A stretch of DNA of 64,000 nt from an uncultured Dialister sp. (lineage in GTDB: Bacteria > Bacillota > Negativicutes > Veillonellales > Dialisteraceae): assembly GCA_902462205.1 (NCBI GenBank), contig CABQAR010000003.1, forward strand, positions 1-64,000. Direction: 5' to 3'. This document shows, piece after piece, positions 16,810 to 25,280 of this stretch. Position numbers and translations under genes: made by a program. Every line of letters begins with the position of its first letter. Position 1 is the first letter of the stretch. The notes under the pieces were generated by a model. It was not told where the DNA came from. It saw nothing but the letters and a program-made list of their open reading frames with translations, and searched no databases.

Positions 16810-18141
16810 TTACAGATAATGGTATTCTTTTCGAAGCGACAGCCAGAAGAAAACCGTGACAAGGAAAGCGGCCGATTTGGCGACGGATACGGAGAGCCAG
16901 ATTCCGTCGGTGCCGAGATATATGGGAAGCAGAAGAACGGCGATGACTTCGAAAACGACAGATTGCAGGACGGAAATGACGGAGGAAACGAACCCGTTGT
17001 TCAATGCGGTAAAGAAAGCGGAGCCGTAAATACAGAAGCCGCTGAAGAGAAAAGAGAGGGAAAACAGGCGGAAGCCGCGCACGGTCAGCTCATAAAGAAG
17101 GCTGTCATAGCCGACGAAGAAGCGGGCCAGCAGCGGAGCGCACAGAAATGCAGAGCCCATGAGGAAAAGACCGGCGGCGGAAAAAATAATGATGCTCTTT
17201 TTGAAAATATTCTGCAATTCCTGATGGCGCCGGGCGCCGTAATTGTAACTGACGATGGGGGCCGTGCCCATCGCGTAGCCGATATAGACAGCCTCGAACA
17301 GGAAGGAAATATACATGATGACGCCGAAGGCCGCCACGCCATCTGCTCCGGCGACGGAGATGAGACGGTAATTATATAGCATGGCGACAAAGGACATGGA
17401 GATGTTCGTAAGCAGCTCAGAAGAACCGTTCGTGCAGACCTTCCGAAGAGCGCCGCTGTCCCATTCCGGCCTGATGAGGGACAGCGTGCTTGTATTTCTT
17501 CTCAGAAAATACAGGAGCGGAAAGAGTCCGCCCACACATTCGCAGATGACTGTGGCGAGTGCGGCTCCGGTGACACCCCATTGGAAGACGAGGATGAAGA
17601 GCGCGTCCAGAAGGATATTGATGACCCCTGACAGGACAGTGATGCGGAGGCCGAGCGAAGGCTTTCCGGCGGTGACTAAAAAGTGCTCAAACACGCGCTG
17701 CAGAATGAAAGCCGGCAGGGAGATGAGAAGGATACGTCCGTAAAGGACGCTGTAATCGAGGATTTCTCCTTCCGCTCCCATCCCGCGGGCGAGGTAAGGA
17801 AGAAAGAAATAAGCGGAAACGGAAAGCACGAGGCCGGAACAGGATGCTGCCGCCACGATGAGGGAAAAGATACGGTTCGCTTTTTCACGGCCCCCTTCCC
17901 CCATGATTTTGGCGACGAGGGCGCTTCCTCCCGAACCGAGCATGAACCCGATACAGCTGAAAATCATGATGGCGGGATAAATCAGATTGACGGCGGCGAA
18001 AGCGGTTTTGCCCACGAAATTTGACACGAAAAGTCCGTCGACGATGGAATAGGCGGAAATAAAGAGCATCATGACGATGGAGGGAAGGACGAAGCGGGAC
18101 AGCTTTTGGTAATCGAAGCGGGAGGAAATATCGATGGTCAT
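16810..18141 (-). CDS. MATE-family multidrug efflux transporter
   Basis: Inner-membrane cation-coupled drug exporter, 443 aa with about 12 hydrophobic segments in two halves. Typical MATE features are visible: the N-terminal FVLPSIVMMLFISAYSIVDG, the GSGGSALVAKIMGEG loop, the middle AGKPSLGLRITVLSGVINI, and the second-half YNYGARRHQE loop. ATG 18141 has GGAG 8 nt upstream and overlaps the stop of the MarR gene at 18138, so the pair is coupled. It resembles the MepA-type group, which is often MarR-controlled. Confidence 0.88.
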   Translation of the reverse strand: MTIDISSRFDYQKLSRFVLPSIVMMLFISAYSIVDGLFVSNFVGKTAFAAVNLIYPAIMIFSCIGFMLGSGGSALVAKIMGEGGREKANRIFSLIVAAASCSGLVLSVSAYFFLPYLARGMGAEGEILDYSVLYGRILLISLPAFILQRVFEHFLVTAGKPSLGLRITVLSGVINILLDALFILVFQWGVTGAALATVICECVGGLFPLLYFLRRNTSTLSLIRPEWDSGALRKVCTNGSSELLTNISMSFVAMLYNYRLISVAGADGVAAFGVIMYISFLFEAVYIGYAMGTAPIVSYNYGARRHQELQNIFKKSIIIFSAAGLFLMGSAFLCAPLLARFFVGYDSLLYELTVRGFRLFSLSFLFSGFCIYGSAFFTALNNGFVSSVISVLQSVVFEVIAVLLLPIYLGTDGIWLSVSVAKSAAFLVTVFFWLSLRKEYHYL

Positions 18142-18593
18142 ACTGCATGCTCCGGTGAAAATTTCTTTCTGACCGCTTCCAAAAGATGCTGGTTGTAATG
18201 GGAAGTGGCCTCGTACAGCTGTTTCTTCTCTTCCTGGTCCAGCTTTTTCCATGCCGTATTTTCCAGTTCCGCCATGACGTCGATATGCTCTTTGGCGAAC
18301 GCGATTCCCTGTATAGTGAGGGAAATCACCTTCACACGCTGGTTTTCCGGCGGAGCGGAAAGCATCAGGTGTCCTTTCCGGACCAGCTGTCGGAGAGCGG
18401 CATTCACCGTCTGTTTGTTCATGTGGAGCAGGTCGGAAATCTGGTGCTGGAAGCGGCATCCGTCAAGGCGTATGGCGGAAAAACACCAGAACTCCGCATC
18501 GGAAAGGCCGCTTTGCTTTTGAATGATTTCATAAATGGCATCTGTCTCTGTCATCAGGTTATAAAAATCAGAAATTTCTTTTAACCGTTTCAT
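18138..18593 (-). CDS. MarR-family regulator of the MATE pump
   Basis: A 151-aa winged helix-turn-helix protein. The recognition part is ISDLLHMNKQTVNAALRQLV followed by the wing RKGHLMLSAPPENQRVKVIS, as in MarR relatives. ATG 18593 follows GGAGG by 6 nt. It is the first gene of a two-gene unit with the MATE transporter and is likely its autoregulated repressor, in the manner of MepR/MepA. A pair of direct repeats lies in its promoter region. Confidence 0.86.
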   Translation of the reverse strand: MKRLKEISDFYNLMTETDAIYEIIQKQSGLSDAEFWCFSAIRLDGCRFQHQISDLLHMNKQTVNAALRQLVRKGHLMLSAPPENQRVKVISLTIQGIAFAKEHIDVMAELENTAWKKLDQEEKKQLYEATSHYNQHLLEAVRKKFSPEHAV

Positions 18594-18614
18594 GAAAACC
18601 TCCATGTATAATAC

Positions 18615-18638
18615 AAAAATGGATTATATGAAAATGGA
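18615..18638. promoter_or_regulatory. Candidate operator/promoter of the MarR-MATE unit
   Basis: Two AAAATGGA repeats (in 18615-18623 and 18631-18638) flank a TATAAT on the minus strand (18628 to 18623), about 25-45 nt before the MarR start. The position suits a repressor site over the -10 element. No known consensus was matched. Confidence 0.35.
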
Positions 18639-18675
18639 CTATTAAAGTATACCATGCGAGGAATGCAAAAACAAG

Positions 18676-18720
18676 AAAACGGCTTTCCAGCCTCCGCAGC
18701 GGAAGTGAAAAGCCGTTTTT
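18676..18720 (-). terminator. Terminator of the tautomerase-like gene
   Basis: AAAACGGCTTT (18676-18686) pairs with AAAGCCGTTTT across a GC-rich loop, with T-runs on both sides, so it may work on both strands. It lies 29 nt past the minus-strand gene. Confidence 0.8.
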
Positions 18721-18748
18721 GATTGAAATAGGGAATTTTATCCAACGG

Positions 18749-19126
18749 TTATTTTTTATGCTTTGCTTTTTTCTTTTTAGCTTTCCTGCCCTTTTTCAGT
18801 GCGTCCGTATCCAACGAAAAAGCGGGAGGTTCTTCGGGAAGGTATTCTTCTCCCTTTAATTCTGCCAGTTCTTTTCGAAGCGATTCTTTCTCCGCTTTCA
18901 GGTTTTCCAGGGCAAGGGCGTCCTCTTTTGCTTTCTCACGGGAAATTTCCACCAGCAGTCCGCCGATGCCCCAGCTGTCCATTTCCACTTCTTCAATGGT
19001 GACAACCGTGGTTTTCGGGTTTTTGTGAAGCACATCGGCCAGAAGCTGGGTGGCGCCTTTGATTAAAGCGGCTTTCTGCTCGGATGTAGCGCCTTCACGG
19101 GTGATTTTGATGTTGATATAGGGCAT
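18749..19126 (-). CDS. 4-oxalocrotonate tautomerase-like protein with a charged C-terminal extension
   Basis: The first 62 residues are a tautomerase unit: Met is followed directly by the catalytic Pro (MPYINIKITREGATSEQKAA), and the block KTTVVTIEEVEMDSWGIGGL is the usual second half. This unit would be a complete 4-OT subunit. It is followed by an extra 60 residues: a predicted coiled coil (SREKAKEDALALENLKAEKE) and a very Lys-rich tail (KKGRKAKKKKAKHKK). ATG 19126 follows GGAGG and places Pro1 correctly; the longer upstream frame would bury the proline. Substrate unknown. Confidence 0.78.
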   Translation of the reverse strand: MPYINIKITREGATSEQKAALIKGATQLLADVLHKNPKTTVVTIEEVEMDSWGIGGLLVEISREKAKEDALALENLKAEKESLRKELAELKGEEYLPEEPPAFSLDTDALKKGRKAKKKKAKHKK

Positions 19127-19203
19127 GGGAGAACCTCCGATCTGAAATAAAACCATATATGCTTATTATACCATCGGGAAGGCACCCTTCGAAAAGGGGG
19201 ATG

Positions 19204-19385
19204 AAATGAGGAATTTGGAATTAGGAATGAGGAATTGCGGTGCACCGCAACAGATGATATAGCGGTGAGATTTAGTAGGCAGTGGTCAGAAGACAGATAT
19301 CAGAAGTCAGAAGATAGAAAACAGTAGTTAATTGATAGTTCTTAATTATTAGTTTTACTTGTGAAAATAAATGAATTGAAGCCAT
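19204..19385. repeat. AATTAGG/GTCAGAAG repeat module, copy 2
   Basis: This stretch matches 7328-7516 in order and content: GAGGAATTTGGAATTAGGAA, a GGTGCACCGC motif, TAGCGGTGAGA, then runs of CAGAAGTCAGAAG and TAGTTCTTAATTATTAG. It is non-coding. Confidence 0.8.
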
Positions 19386-19407
19386 ATGTATGTTAAATTC
19401 CTGCCGT

Positions 19408-19762
19408 CATCCTCGAGCGGTGGGAAGAATAGAATGTTTGCAGATGTGTATCTTGGATAAGACGATGAGCGAAGGATCTGGTATAGGATAATGGAATTAA
19501 ACACTGAACAAGAAAGCTTCCCCTGCAAATCAGGGGAAGTGTCAGCAGCGCTGACGATAGGGTCAAGTTGGGGCAGATTGGAAAAAGTGTATATACGCTT
19601 GCCCCTATCGACGGCTGTGCCGCCACTTCCCCCGCGTGCGGTGGAAGCCTGCGGATTGTATTTAACGACTGCAACCCTTGCCTAAATTCTTACCGCTCCC
19701 TTCGGTCGGGTATGGTGTTTCACAGATTTTTGTGCGTCATTTCATTTCTTCAAAAATCGTTC
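19408..19762. repeat. Partial repeat unit upstream of the duplicated pair
   Basis: It contains GTCATCCTCGAGCGG, GCGAAGGATCTGG, the stem CTTCCCCTGCAAATCAGGGGAAG-type hairpin, the palindrome GTCAGCAGCGCTGAC and GCCCCTATCGACGG blocks. These are shared with 7528-7930 and with the two units that follow. There is no coding signal. Confidence 0.8.
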
Positions 19763-20296
19763 GCTTGCCATCGCTCCTTTTCATATGTATTCTCACGAAA
19801 GTGAACATTGTATTTACCCACCGATCGAGAATGACGGGCAGGGGCGATTTGCCTTTATCAGTATTTCTTACTTGCTGTCATCCTCGAACGGAATGGAGCA
19901 CCGCGGAATGTAGTGAAGGATCTGGCATAGGATAATGGAATTAAATACTGAACAAGAAAGCTTCCCCTGCAAATCAGGGGAAGTGTCAGCAGCGCTGACG
20001 ATAGGGTCAAGTTGGGGCAGAGCGGAAAAAGTGTATACTCATGTTTGCTCCTATCCCTGCCATACGGCAGTACTTCCCCCGCGTACGGTGGAAGCATTCG
20101 AGTTGTATTTAGAAGCTGTAACCTCTGCCCGGATTCTTACTACTCCCATAAGAGTAGTAAATGAAAAAGCCCTCTTCTTCAGAAGAGGGTGGCGGCGCAG
20201 CCGTCGGGTGGTGCCTTCCGGGAGGACGAGAGTGAATCTGTCCCAGAAATGGGGATAGTAATTAGTTGTCAGCAGTCCGCAATCAGTAATTACCTG
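19763..20296. repeat. Direct repeat unit, copy A
   Basis: A 533-534-bp unit beginning GCTTGCCATCGCTC and running through CCCACCGATCGAGAATGACG, the AATGGAATTAAATACTGAAC block, the CCCCTGCAAATCAGGGG stem, and a CTTCTTCAGAAGAGGG hairpin near 20175. It is nearly identical to 20297-20800. Confidence 0.88.
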
Positions 20297-20800
20297 CTTG
20301 CCATCGCTCTTTTTCATATGTATTTTCGCAGAAGCAAACATTCTATTTTACCCACCGATCGAGAATGACGGGCAGGGGCGATTTGTCTTTATTAGTATTT
20401 CTTACTTGCCGTCATCCTCGAACGGAATGGAGCACCGCGGAATGTAGTGAAGGATCTGGCATAGGATAATGGAATTAAATACTGAACAAGAAAGCTTCCC
20501 CTGCAAATCAGGGGAAGTGTCAGCAGCGCTGACGATAGGGTCAAGTTGGGGCAGATTGGAAAAAGTGTATACTCATGTTTGCCCCTATCCCTGCCATACG
20601 GCAGTACTTCCCCCTTGTACGGTGGAAGCATTCAAGTTGTATTTAGAATCTGTAACCGCTGTTCGGATTCTTACTACTCCCATAAGAGTGGTAAATGAAA
20701 AAGCCCGCTTCTTCAGAAGAGGGTGGCAGTCGAAGACTGACGGGTGATGCCCTCCGTGATGATGAGAGTGAACTTGTCCCTGAAACGGGACAGAAAAATT
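20297..20800. repeat. Direct repeat unit, copy B
   Basis: Second copy of the unit at 19763, offset by 533-534 bp. The two stay almost identical for about 400 bp and diverge after the CTTCTTCAGAAGAGGG hairpin near 20712. The copy is non-coding. Confidence 0.88.
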
Positions 20801-20865
20801 AGAAATTCCAAATTAAGAATGAGGAATTGTGGTGTGCCGCGACAGCATAATGACGGCGGAATTAG
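20801..20865. repeat. AATTAGG repeat module, copy 3 (short)
   Basis: ATTAGAAATTCC followed by GAATGAGGAATTGTGGTGTG and CCGCGACAGC, a short degenerate copy of the modules at 7328 and 19204. Confidence 0.65.
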
Positions 20866-20922
20866 CAGCTGGCAGCTGTTGGCTGATCGCGTTTGAAACC
20901 TGTGTCGGATCGTGATTTTTAT

Positions 20923-20951
20923 TTGACATCACCTTGACATTCCTGTAAAAT
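20923..20951 (+). promoter_or_regulatory. Strong promoter upstream of the FAD-dehydrogenase/purB genes
   Basis: TTGACA (20923-20928), a 17-nt spacer and TAAAAT (20946-20951). This is the best consensus-type promoter before 21056. Confidence 0.75.
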
Positions 20952-20979
20952 TTAATAAGGGATATATATAAGTATCTTC

Positions 20980-21001
20980 GCCCCCGTCAGGGGCTTTTTT
21001 T
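20980..21001 (+). terminator. Short terminator-like hairpin in the leader
   Basis: GCCCC (20980-20984) pairs with GGGGC (20990-20994) and is followed by seven T. It lies only about 25 nt after the expected transcription start and about 55 nt before the gene, so it would act as an attenuator or end a very short RNA. Confidence 0.6.
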
Positions 21002-21055
21002 ATGCCCTTTTGAAGAAAAATTTAAACTTGTTATCATTTGACAAAGGGTGAGTGC

Positions 21056-22456
21056 ATGGGTAAATCGTATGATGTGATTGTGATCGGCGCGGGTCCGGCA
21101 GGGATATTCACTGCCCTTGAACTGGCGGATACGGGCGCTTCCGTATTGATTCTGGAAAAGGGGCTGGACATCCGGGAACGGATCGCCCTCAATAAGGATC
21201 GGAATGCGCCACCGAAGGAACGACGGACGAATATCGTCTGCGGATGGGGCGGAGCCGGGGCTTTCTCTGACGGGAAGCTGACGCTCACCACCGATTACGG
21301 CGGCAATCTGGATGATTACATGAATAAAGGAGAGCTGGCGCACCTGATATCTTATGTGGATTCTGTGTACTGCCGGTTCGGCGGTGCGGAGCGGAAGGTG
21401 TACGGCGATGAATTCGCCGATGAGCTCCACGAATTGAAACGAAAGGCGGCCGCCGCCGACCTGATGTTCATTCCTGCGCGTATCCGCCATCTGGGGACGG
21501 ATGTGAACGGAGAGATTCTTGCCAATATGCGTGATTCCCTGCCGTCCAATGTGACGGTCCTTTCCCAAACGCCGGTGGAACGGATTCTTGCGGAAGAGGA
21601 TGGAAATATCCTTGGCGTGGAAGCCGGCGGAGAAACGTACCGCTGCAAATATCTGGTGGCGGCTCCCGGCCGCGAGGGCGCGGAATGGTTCATGAAGGAA
21701 GCCCATTCGCTGGGCCTCCGGACGCAGTCGAATGCGGTGGATATCGGTGTCCGCGTGGAATCTCCGGCGGAAGTGTATGAACCGATCACGAAAATCTGTT
21801 ATGAATCGAAGCTGGTTTATTTCTCCCGTTCTTTTGATGACCGGGTCCGTACGTTCTGCATGAATCCCTACGGATTCGTGGTGACGGAAAATAATGACGG
21901 GCTCCAGACGGTGAACGGCCATTCTTTCGCCCATAAGAGGAGCGGAAACACCAATTTCGCCATCCTCGTTTCGAAGCAGTTCACGCAGCCTTTCAATGAA
22001 CCGATCGCTTACGGCAAATATATCGCCTCTCTGGCAAACATGCTGGGAGGAGGGCCGATCGTCCAGCGGCTGGGAGATCTCCGTGACGGCAGGCGCTCCA
22101 CCGAGGAACGCATCCGGCGCGGGCTCGTCCGTCCGACGATGGCTTCGGCGACTCCGGGGGATTTGTCCCTGGTCTTGCCATACCGCTTTTTAAAGGATAT
22201 CATGGAGATGTTCGAAGCGCTTGATGAAGTGGCGCCCGGTGCAAATTCACGGCATACCCTTCTGTATGGCGTGGAAGTGAAATTCTATTCTTCCCGCATC
22301 GAACTGACGAACCAGTTGGAAACGAAATTCAAAAATTTCTTCGCTATCGGCGATGGAGCCGGCATTACCAGAGGACTGGCACAGGCCTCGGCAGCCGGAG
22401 TGGTGGTGGGCAGAGAAATCTGCGCCCGTGAAGGGAAACCGAAAGGGGATATGTAA
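21056..22456 (+). CDS. FAD-dependent dehydrogenase, COG2509 type
   Basis: A cytoplasmic flavoprotein of 466 aa. The N-terminal dinucleotide-binding motif is clear (YDVIVIGAGPAGIFTALELA, then ILEKG), followed by the family block CGWGGAGAFSDGKLTL. A C-terminal FAD motif is present (FKNFFAIGDGAGITRGLAQA). The substrate of this uncharacterised family is not known. ATG 21056 has AAAGGGTGAG upstream. It abuts purB with no gap, so the purine gene is probably co-transcribed and translationally linked, though a direct role in purine synthesis is not established. Confidence 0.87.
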   Translation: MGKSYDVIVIGAGPAGIFTALELADTGASVLILEKGLDIRERIALNKDRNAPPKERRTNIVCGWGGAGAFSDGKLTLTTDYGGNLDDYMNKGELAHLISYVDSVYCRFGGAERKVYGDEFADELHELKRKAAAADLMFIPARIRHLGTDVNGEILANMRDSLPSNVTVLSQTPVERILAEEDGNILGVEAGGETYRCKYLVAAPGREGAEWFMKEAHSLGLRTQSNAVDIGVRVESPAEVYEPITKICYESKLVYFSRSFDDRVRTFCMNPYGFVVTENNDGLQTVNGHSFAHKRSGNTNFAILVSKQFTQPFNEPIAYGKYIASLANMLGGGPIVQRLGDLRDGRRSTEERIRRGLVRPTMASATPGDLSLVLPYRFLKDIMEMFEALDEVAPGANSRHTLLYGVEVKFYSSRIELTNQLETKFKNFFAIGDGAGITRGLAQASAAGVVVGREICAREGKPKGDM

Positions 22457-23749
22457 ATGATTCCAAGGTACACAAGGCCTGAAATGGCAAAAATCTGGGA
22501 TGAAAGAAATGAATGGCAGACCATGCTTGATGTGGAAATAGCAGCCTGCGAAGCCAATGCGGAACTGGGCCGCATTCCGAAGGAAGCGGTGGAAGTCATC
22601 AAGGAGAAAGCCAATTTCGATGTGGAACGCATCCATGAAATCGATCGTGAAATCAACCATGACATCATCGCGTTCCTTTCCGCCGTCGGTGAGTATGTGG
22701 GCGATGAAGCCAAGTACATCCATATGGGGATGACCTCCACCGATGTGAAGGATACGGCGCTCAACGTGCAGATCAAGCAGGCCTCCGGCGTCCTCATCGC
22801 CGATTTGGAAAAATTGGCGGAAGTGCTGAAAAGAAGGGCCGTGGAATTCAAATACGTACCGACCATCGGCCGTACCCATGGCGTCCATGCGGAACCGACC
22901 ACTTTCGGTCTGAAAATCCTTCTCTGGTACAGTGAAACTTTGAGAAATATAGAAAGAATGAAACGGGCCGCAGAGGAGATGGCTGTCGGCAAGCTGTCCG
23001 GCGCCGTCGGCACCTATGCGGATATCGACCCGTACGTGGAAGAATACGTCTGCAAAAAAATGGGGCTCACCCCTGAAATCGTGGCCACGCAGGTTGTACA
23101 GCGCGACCACCACGCGGAATATATCACGACCCTCGGCGTCATTGCAGGAACGCTCTCGCAGATCGCGCTGGAAGTGCGCCACCTGCAGAGAACGGAAGTG
23201 AGGGAGGCGGAAGAATATTTCAGCCCGAAGCAGAAAGGATCCTCCGCGATGCCGCACAAGAGGAATCCGGTCAAATCCGAACGCATCTGCGGCATGGCAA
23301 GGCTTGTACAGGGATATGCCCTGCCGGCCTTTGAAAATATCCCTCTCTGGCACGAACGGGATATTTCCCACTCCTCCGTGGAACGCGTCATGATTCCCGA
23401 TGCGACCACCGCACTGGACTACATCCTCGCCCAGACGACGGACCTGATCGATAAGCTCCTTGTTTATCCGGACAAGATGCTCGAAGACCTGAATCTGACC
23501 GGTGGACTTATTTACAGCCCCCGCGTCCTCCTTGCCCTTGTCGCCAAAGGTGCGTACCGCGACACCGCTTACCGCTGGGTACAGCGGAACGCGATGAAAC
23601 GCTGGCTCGATGGGGAAGATTTCTATGAAAACCTCTGCAAGGATGAAGATGTCAGGAAATATCTGACGCCCGAGGAAATCAAGGCGTGCTTCGACTACAA
23701 GCCGATGCTCACCCATGTGGATGAAATATTTGCAAGATTCGGACTGTAA
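22457..23749 (+). CDS. purB: Adenylosuccinate lyase
   Basis: Cleaves SAICAR to AICAR and adenylosuccinate to AMP, both with release of fumarate, in purine synthesis. The 430-aa length is normal for the family. The fumarase/aspartase signature SSAMPHKRNP is present with the flexible loop around it. The catalytic histidine region TIGRTHGVHAEPTTFGLK is also present, as is HMGMTSTDVKDTALN. The ATG directly follows the stop of the FAD gene. purA follows after 119 nt, so the two AMP-branch enzymes are adjacent. Confidence 0.96.
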   Translation: MIPRYTRPEMAKIWDERNEWQTMLDVEIAACEANAELGRIPKEAVEVIKEKANFDVERIHEIDREINHDIIAFLSAVGEYVGDEAKYIHMGMTSTDVKDTALNVQIKQASGVLIADLEKLAEVLKRRAVEFKYVPTIGRTHGVHAEPTTFGLKILLWYSETLRNIERMKRAAEEMAVGKLSGAVGTYADIDPYVEEYVCKKMGLTPEIVATQVVQRDHHAEYITTLGVIAGTLSQIALEVRHLQRTEVREAEEYFSPKQKGSSAMPHKRNPVKSERICGMARLVQGYALPAFENIPLWHERDISHSSVERVMIPDATTALDYILAQTTDLIDKLLVYPDKMLEDLNLTGGLIYSPRVLLALVAKGAYRDTAYRWVQRNAMKRWLDGEDFYENLCKDEDVRKYLTPEEIKACFDYKPMLTHVDEIFARFGL

Positions 23750-23868
23750 GCAGGAAATGGGAATGGAACCGTTGCCGGCCGTGCCGGCGATGCGTCCGTT
23801 TCCTGTTGTAGGATGGGAAATGGCAGAAAGCGCACGCTCGAAGCCGTATTTGAAAAGGAGAATGTGCA

Positions 23869-25152
23869 ATGGCAACAGCTATGGTGATTGGCGCCCAGTG
23901 GGGCGATGAAGGCAAGGGGAAGATCGTAGATTATTTAGCAGCGAAGGCTGACGTCGTTGTCCGTTCCCAGGGCGGGAACAATGCAGGCCATACCGTCGTT
24001 ACCGGCGGCAAAGCCTATCCGCTCCGTCTGATGCCGAGCGGCATCATGTATCCGGGGACGATCTGCATCGTAGGAACAGGCGTTGTGGTCGATCCGAAGA
24101 GTTTTCTGGAGGAAATGAAAAAGCTGGAAGATCAGGGAATCAATACGCAGCATCTCCAGATTTCCACCCGCGCCCAGGTCGTATTCCCGTACCACATCCG
24201 TCTGGACGAGGCGGAAGAGTCCAGAAAGGGCAGCCGCAAGATCGGCACCACGAAAAACGGGATCGGCCCGTGCTATGCGGACAAGATTAACCGTATCGGC
24301 ATCCGCATGTGCGACCTTATGGACAGGGAAGTATTCGCGGAAAAACTGAAATACAATGTGGAACAGAAGAACATGCTCCTTGAAAAGCTGTACGGCATGG
24401 AAGGCTTCGATTATGAGCAGATGCTCATGGATTATCTGGACTATGCGGAAAAGCTCCGCCCCTATGTCAGGGATACGAACTACACCGTGCAGAAGCTGGT
24501 GAAGGAAGGAAAGAACGTCCTCTTCGAAGGCGCCCAGGCGTCCATGCTGGACTGCGACAACGGAACGTATCCGTTCGTTACCTCCTCCCATCCGACCGCC
24601 GGCGGAGCCTGCATCGGCGCAGGCATCGGACCGCACATGATGCAGAATATCTTCGGTGTCGTCAAAGCGTACAGCACCCGCGTGGGAGAAGGCCCGTTCC
24701 CGACGGAACAGATCAATGAAATCGGCGACCGCATCCGCGATATCGCCCATGAATTCGGCACCGTCACAGGCCGTCCGCGCCGTGTGGGCTGGCTGGATAC
24801 AAGGGCTGTCCGTTATGCGGCGGCTCTGAATACCTTCGACTATCTCGCCATCACCAGACTGGACATTCTTGATGCGCTCGATGAAATCAAGGTCTGCATC
24901 GGTTATGAATATGAAGGCAGGGAAGTGGAAGAATATCCGGCGGACCTGAAATTCCTTGAAAAGGTGACACCGATTTACAAGACCTACAAAGGCTGGAAAG
25001 AAAAGATCACCGACATCCGTGATTATGACAAGCTGCCTGCGCTGTGCAAGGAATATCTGGCAGATATCTCCAAATATATCGGAGTGCCGATCGGAATCGT
25101 TTCCGTCGGACCGAGCCGCGAGCAGACCATCGTGGTCAAAGAAGTATTTTAA
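23869..25152 (+). CDS. purA: Adenylosuccinate synthetase
   Basis: Joins IMP and aspartate using GTP, the first step of the AMP branch. The 427-aa protein has the glycine-rich N-terminal loop GAQWGDEGKGKIVD with the catalytic Asp and Lys, the RSQGGNNAGHTVV block with the catalytic His, the GTTKNGIGPCYADK loop and the GTP-site TRLDILDAL. ATG 23869 follows AAAAGGAG. With purB it supplies AMP. The unit ends at the terminator at 25159. Confidence 0.97.
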   Translation: MATAMVIGAQWGDEGKGKIVDYLAAKADVVVRSQGGNNAGHTVVTGGKAYPLRLMPSGIMYPGTICIVGTGVVVDPKSFLEEMKKLEDQGINTQHLQISTRAQVVFPYHIRLDEAEESRKGSRKIGTTKNGIGPCYADKINRIGIRMCDLMDREVFAEKLKYNVEQKNMLLEKLYGMEGFDYEQMLMDYLDYAEKLRPYVRDTNYTVQKLVKEGKNVLFEGAQASMLDCDNGTYPFVTSSHPTAGGACIGAGIGPHMMQNIFGVVKAYSTRVGEGPFPTEQINEIGDRIRDIAHEFGTVTGRPRRVGWLDTRAVRYAAALNTFDYLAITRLDILDALDEIKVCIGYEYEGREVEEYPADLKFLEKVTPIYKTYKGWKEKITDIRDYDKLPALCKEYLADISKYIGVPIGIVSVGPSREQTIVVKEVF

Positions 25153-25158
25153 ATAAGG

Positions 25159-25202
25159 AAATGCCATGGCAGGTTATTTTGTATCTGTCATGGCATTTTT
25201 TG
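25159..25202 (+). terminator. Terminator of purA
   Basis: AAATGCCATGGCAG pairs with CTGTCATGGCATTT (one G-T pair), with a 12-nt loop and a run of T. Confidence 0.9.
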
Positions 25203-25280
25203 CTGCTATTTTGTATAAACCGTTCGACCGTATATAATGAAACCAGCATATTTCCCGTGTCGTATGTAAAGGATGCCGTT

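Noticed and set aside
15358..17379. Long plus-strand open frames opposite the glutamate-synthase-like and MATE genes
   Set aside because: Composition is that of a shadow frame, and the minus strand encodes recognised proteins.
19485..20750. Three similar small reading frames beginning MELNTEQESFPCKSGEVSAA on the plus strand, and three similar ones on the minus strand containing LTLSSALLTLPLICRGSFLV
   Set aside because: They are translations of the repeat modules. They lack ribosome sites, differ in length and end, and their similarity follows from DNA repeat identity. Such frames are often annotated as hypothetical proteins but have no coding evidence.
19204..20865. CRISPR array or insertion sequence
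   Set aside because: Repeat units are hundreds of bases long with no regular short repeat-spacer pattern, and there is no transposase, cas gene or clear terminal inverted repeat with target duplication.
23750..23868. Riboswitch upstream of purA
   Set aside because: The gap has GC-rich inverted pieces (GCCGGCCGTGCCGGC) but no match to known purine riboswitch or PurR box patterns.
22247..25167. Long minus-strand open frames opposite purB and purA (over 400 codons each)
   Set aside because: They are antisense to genes with strong family motifs and arise from codon bias. No ribosome sites or family motifs.
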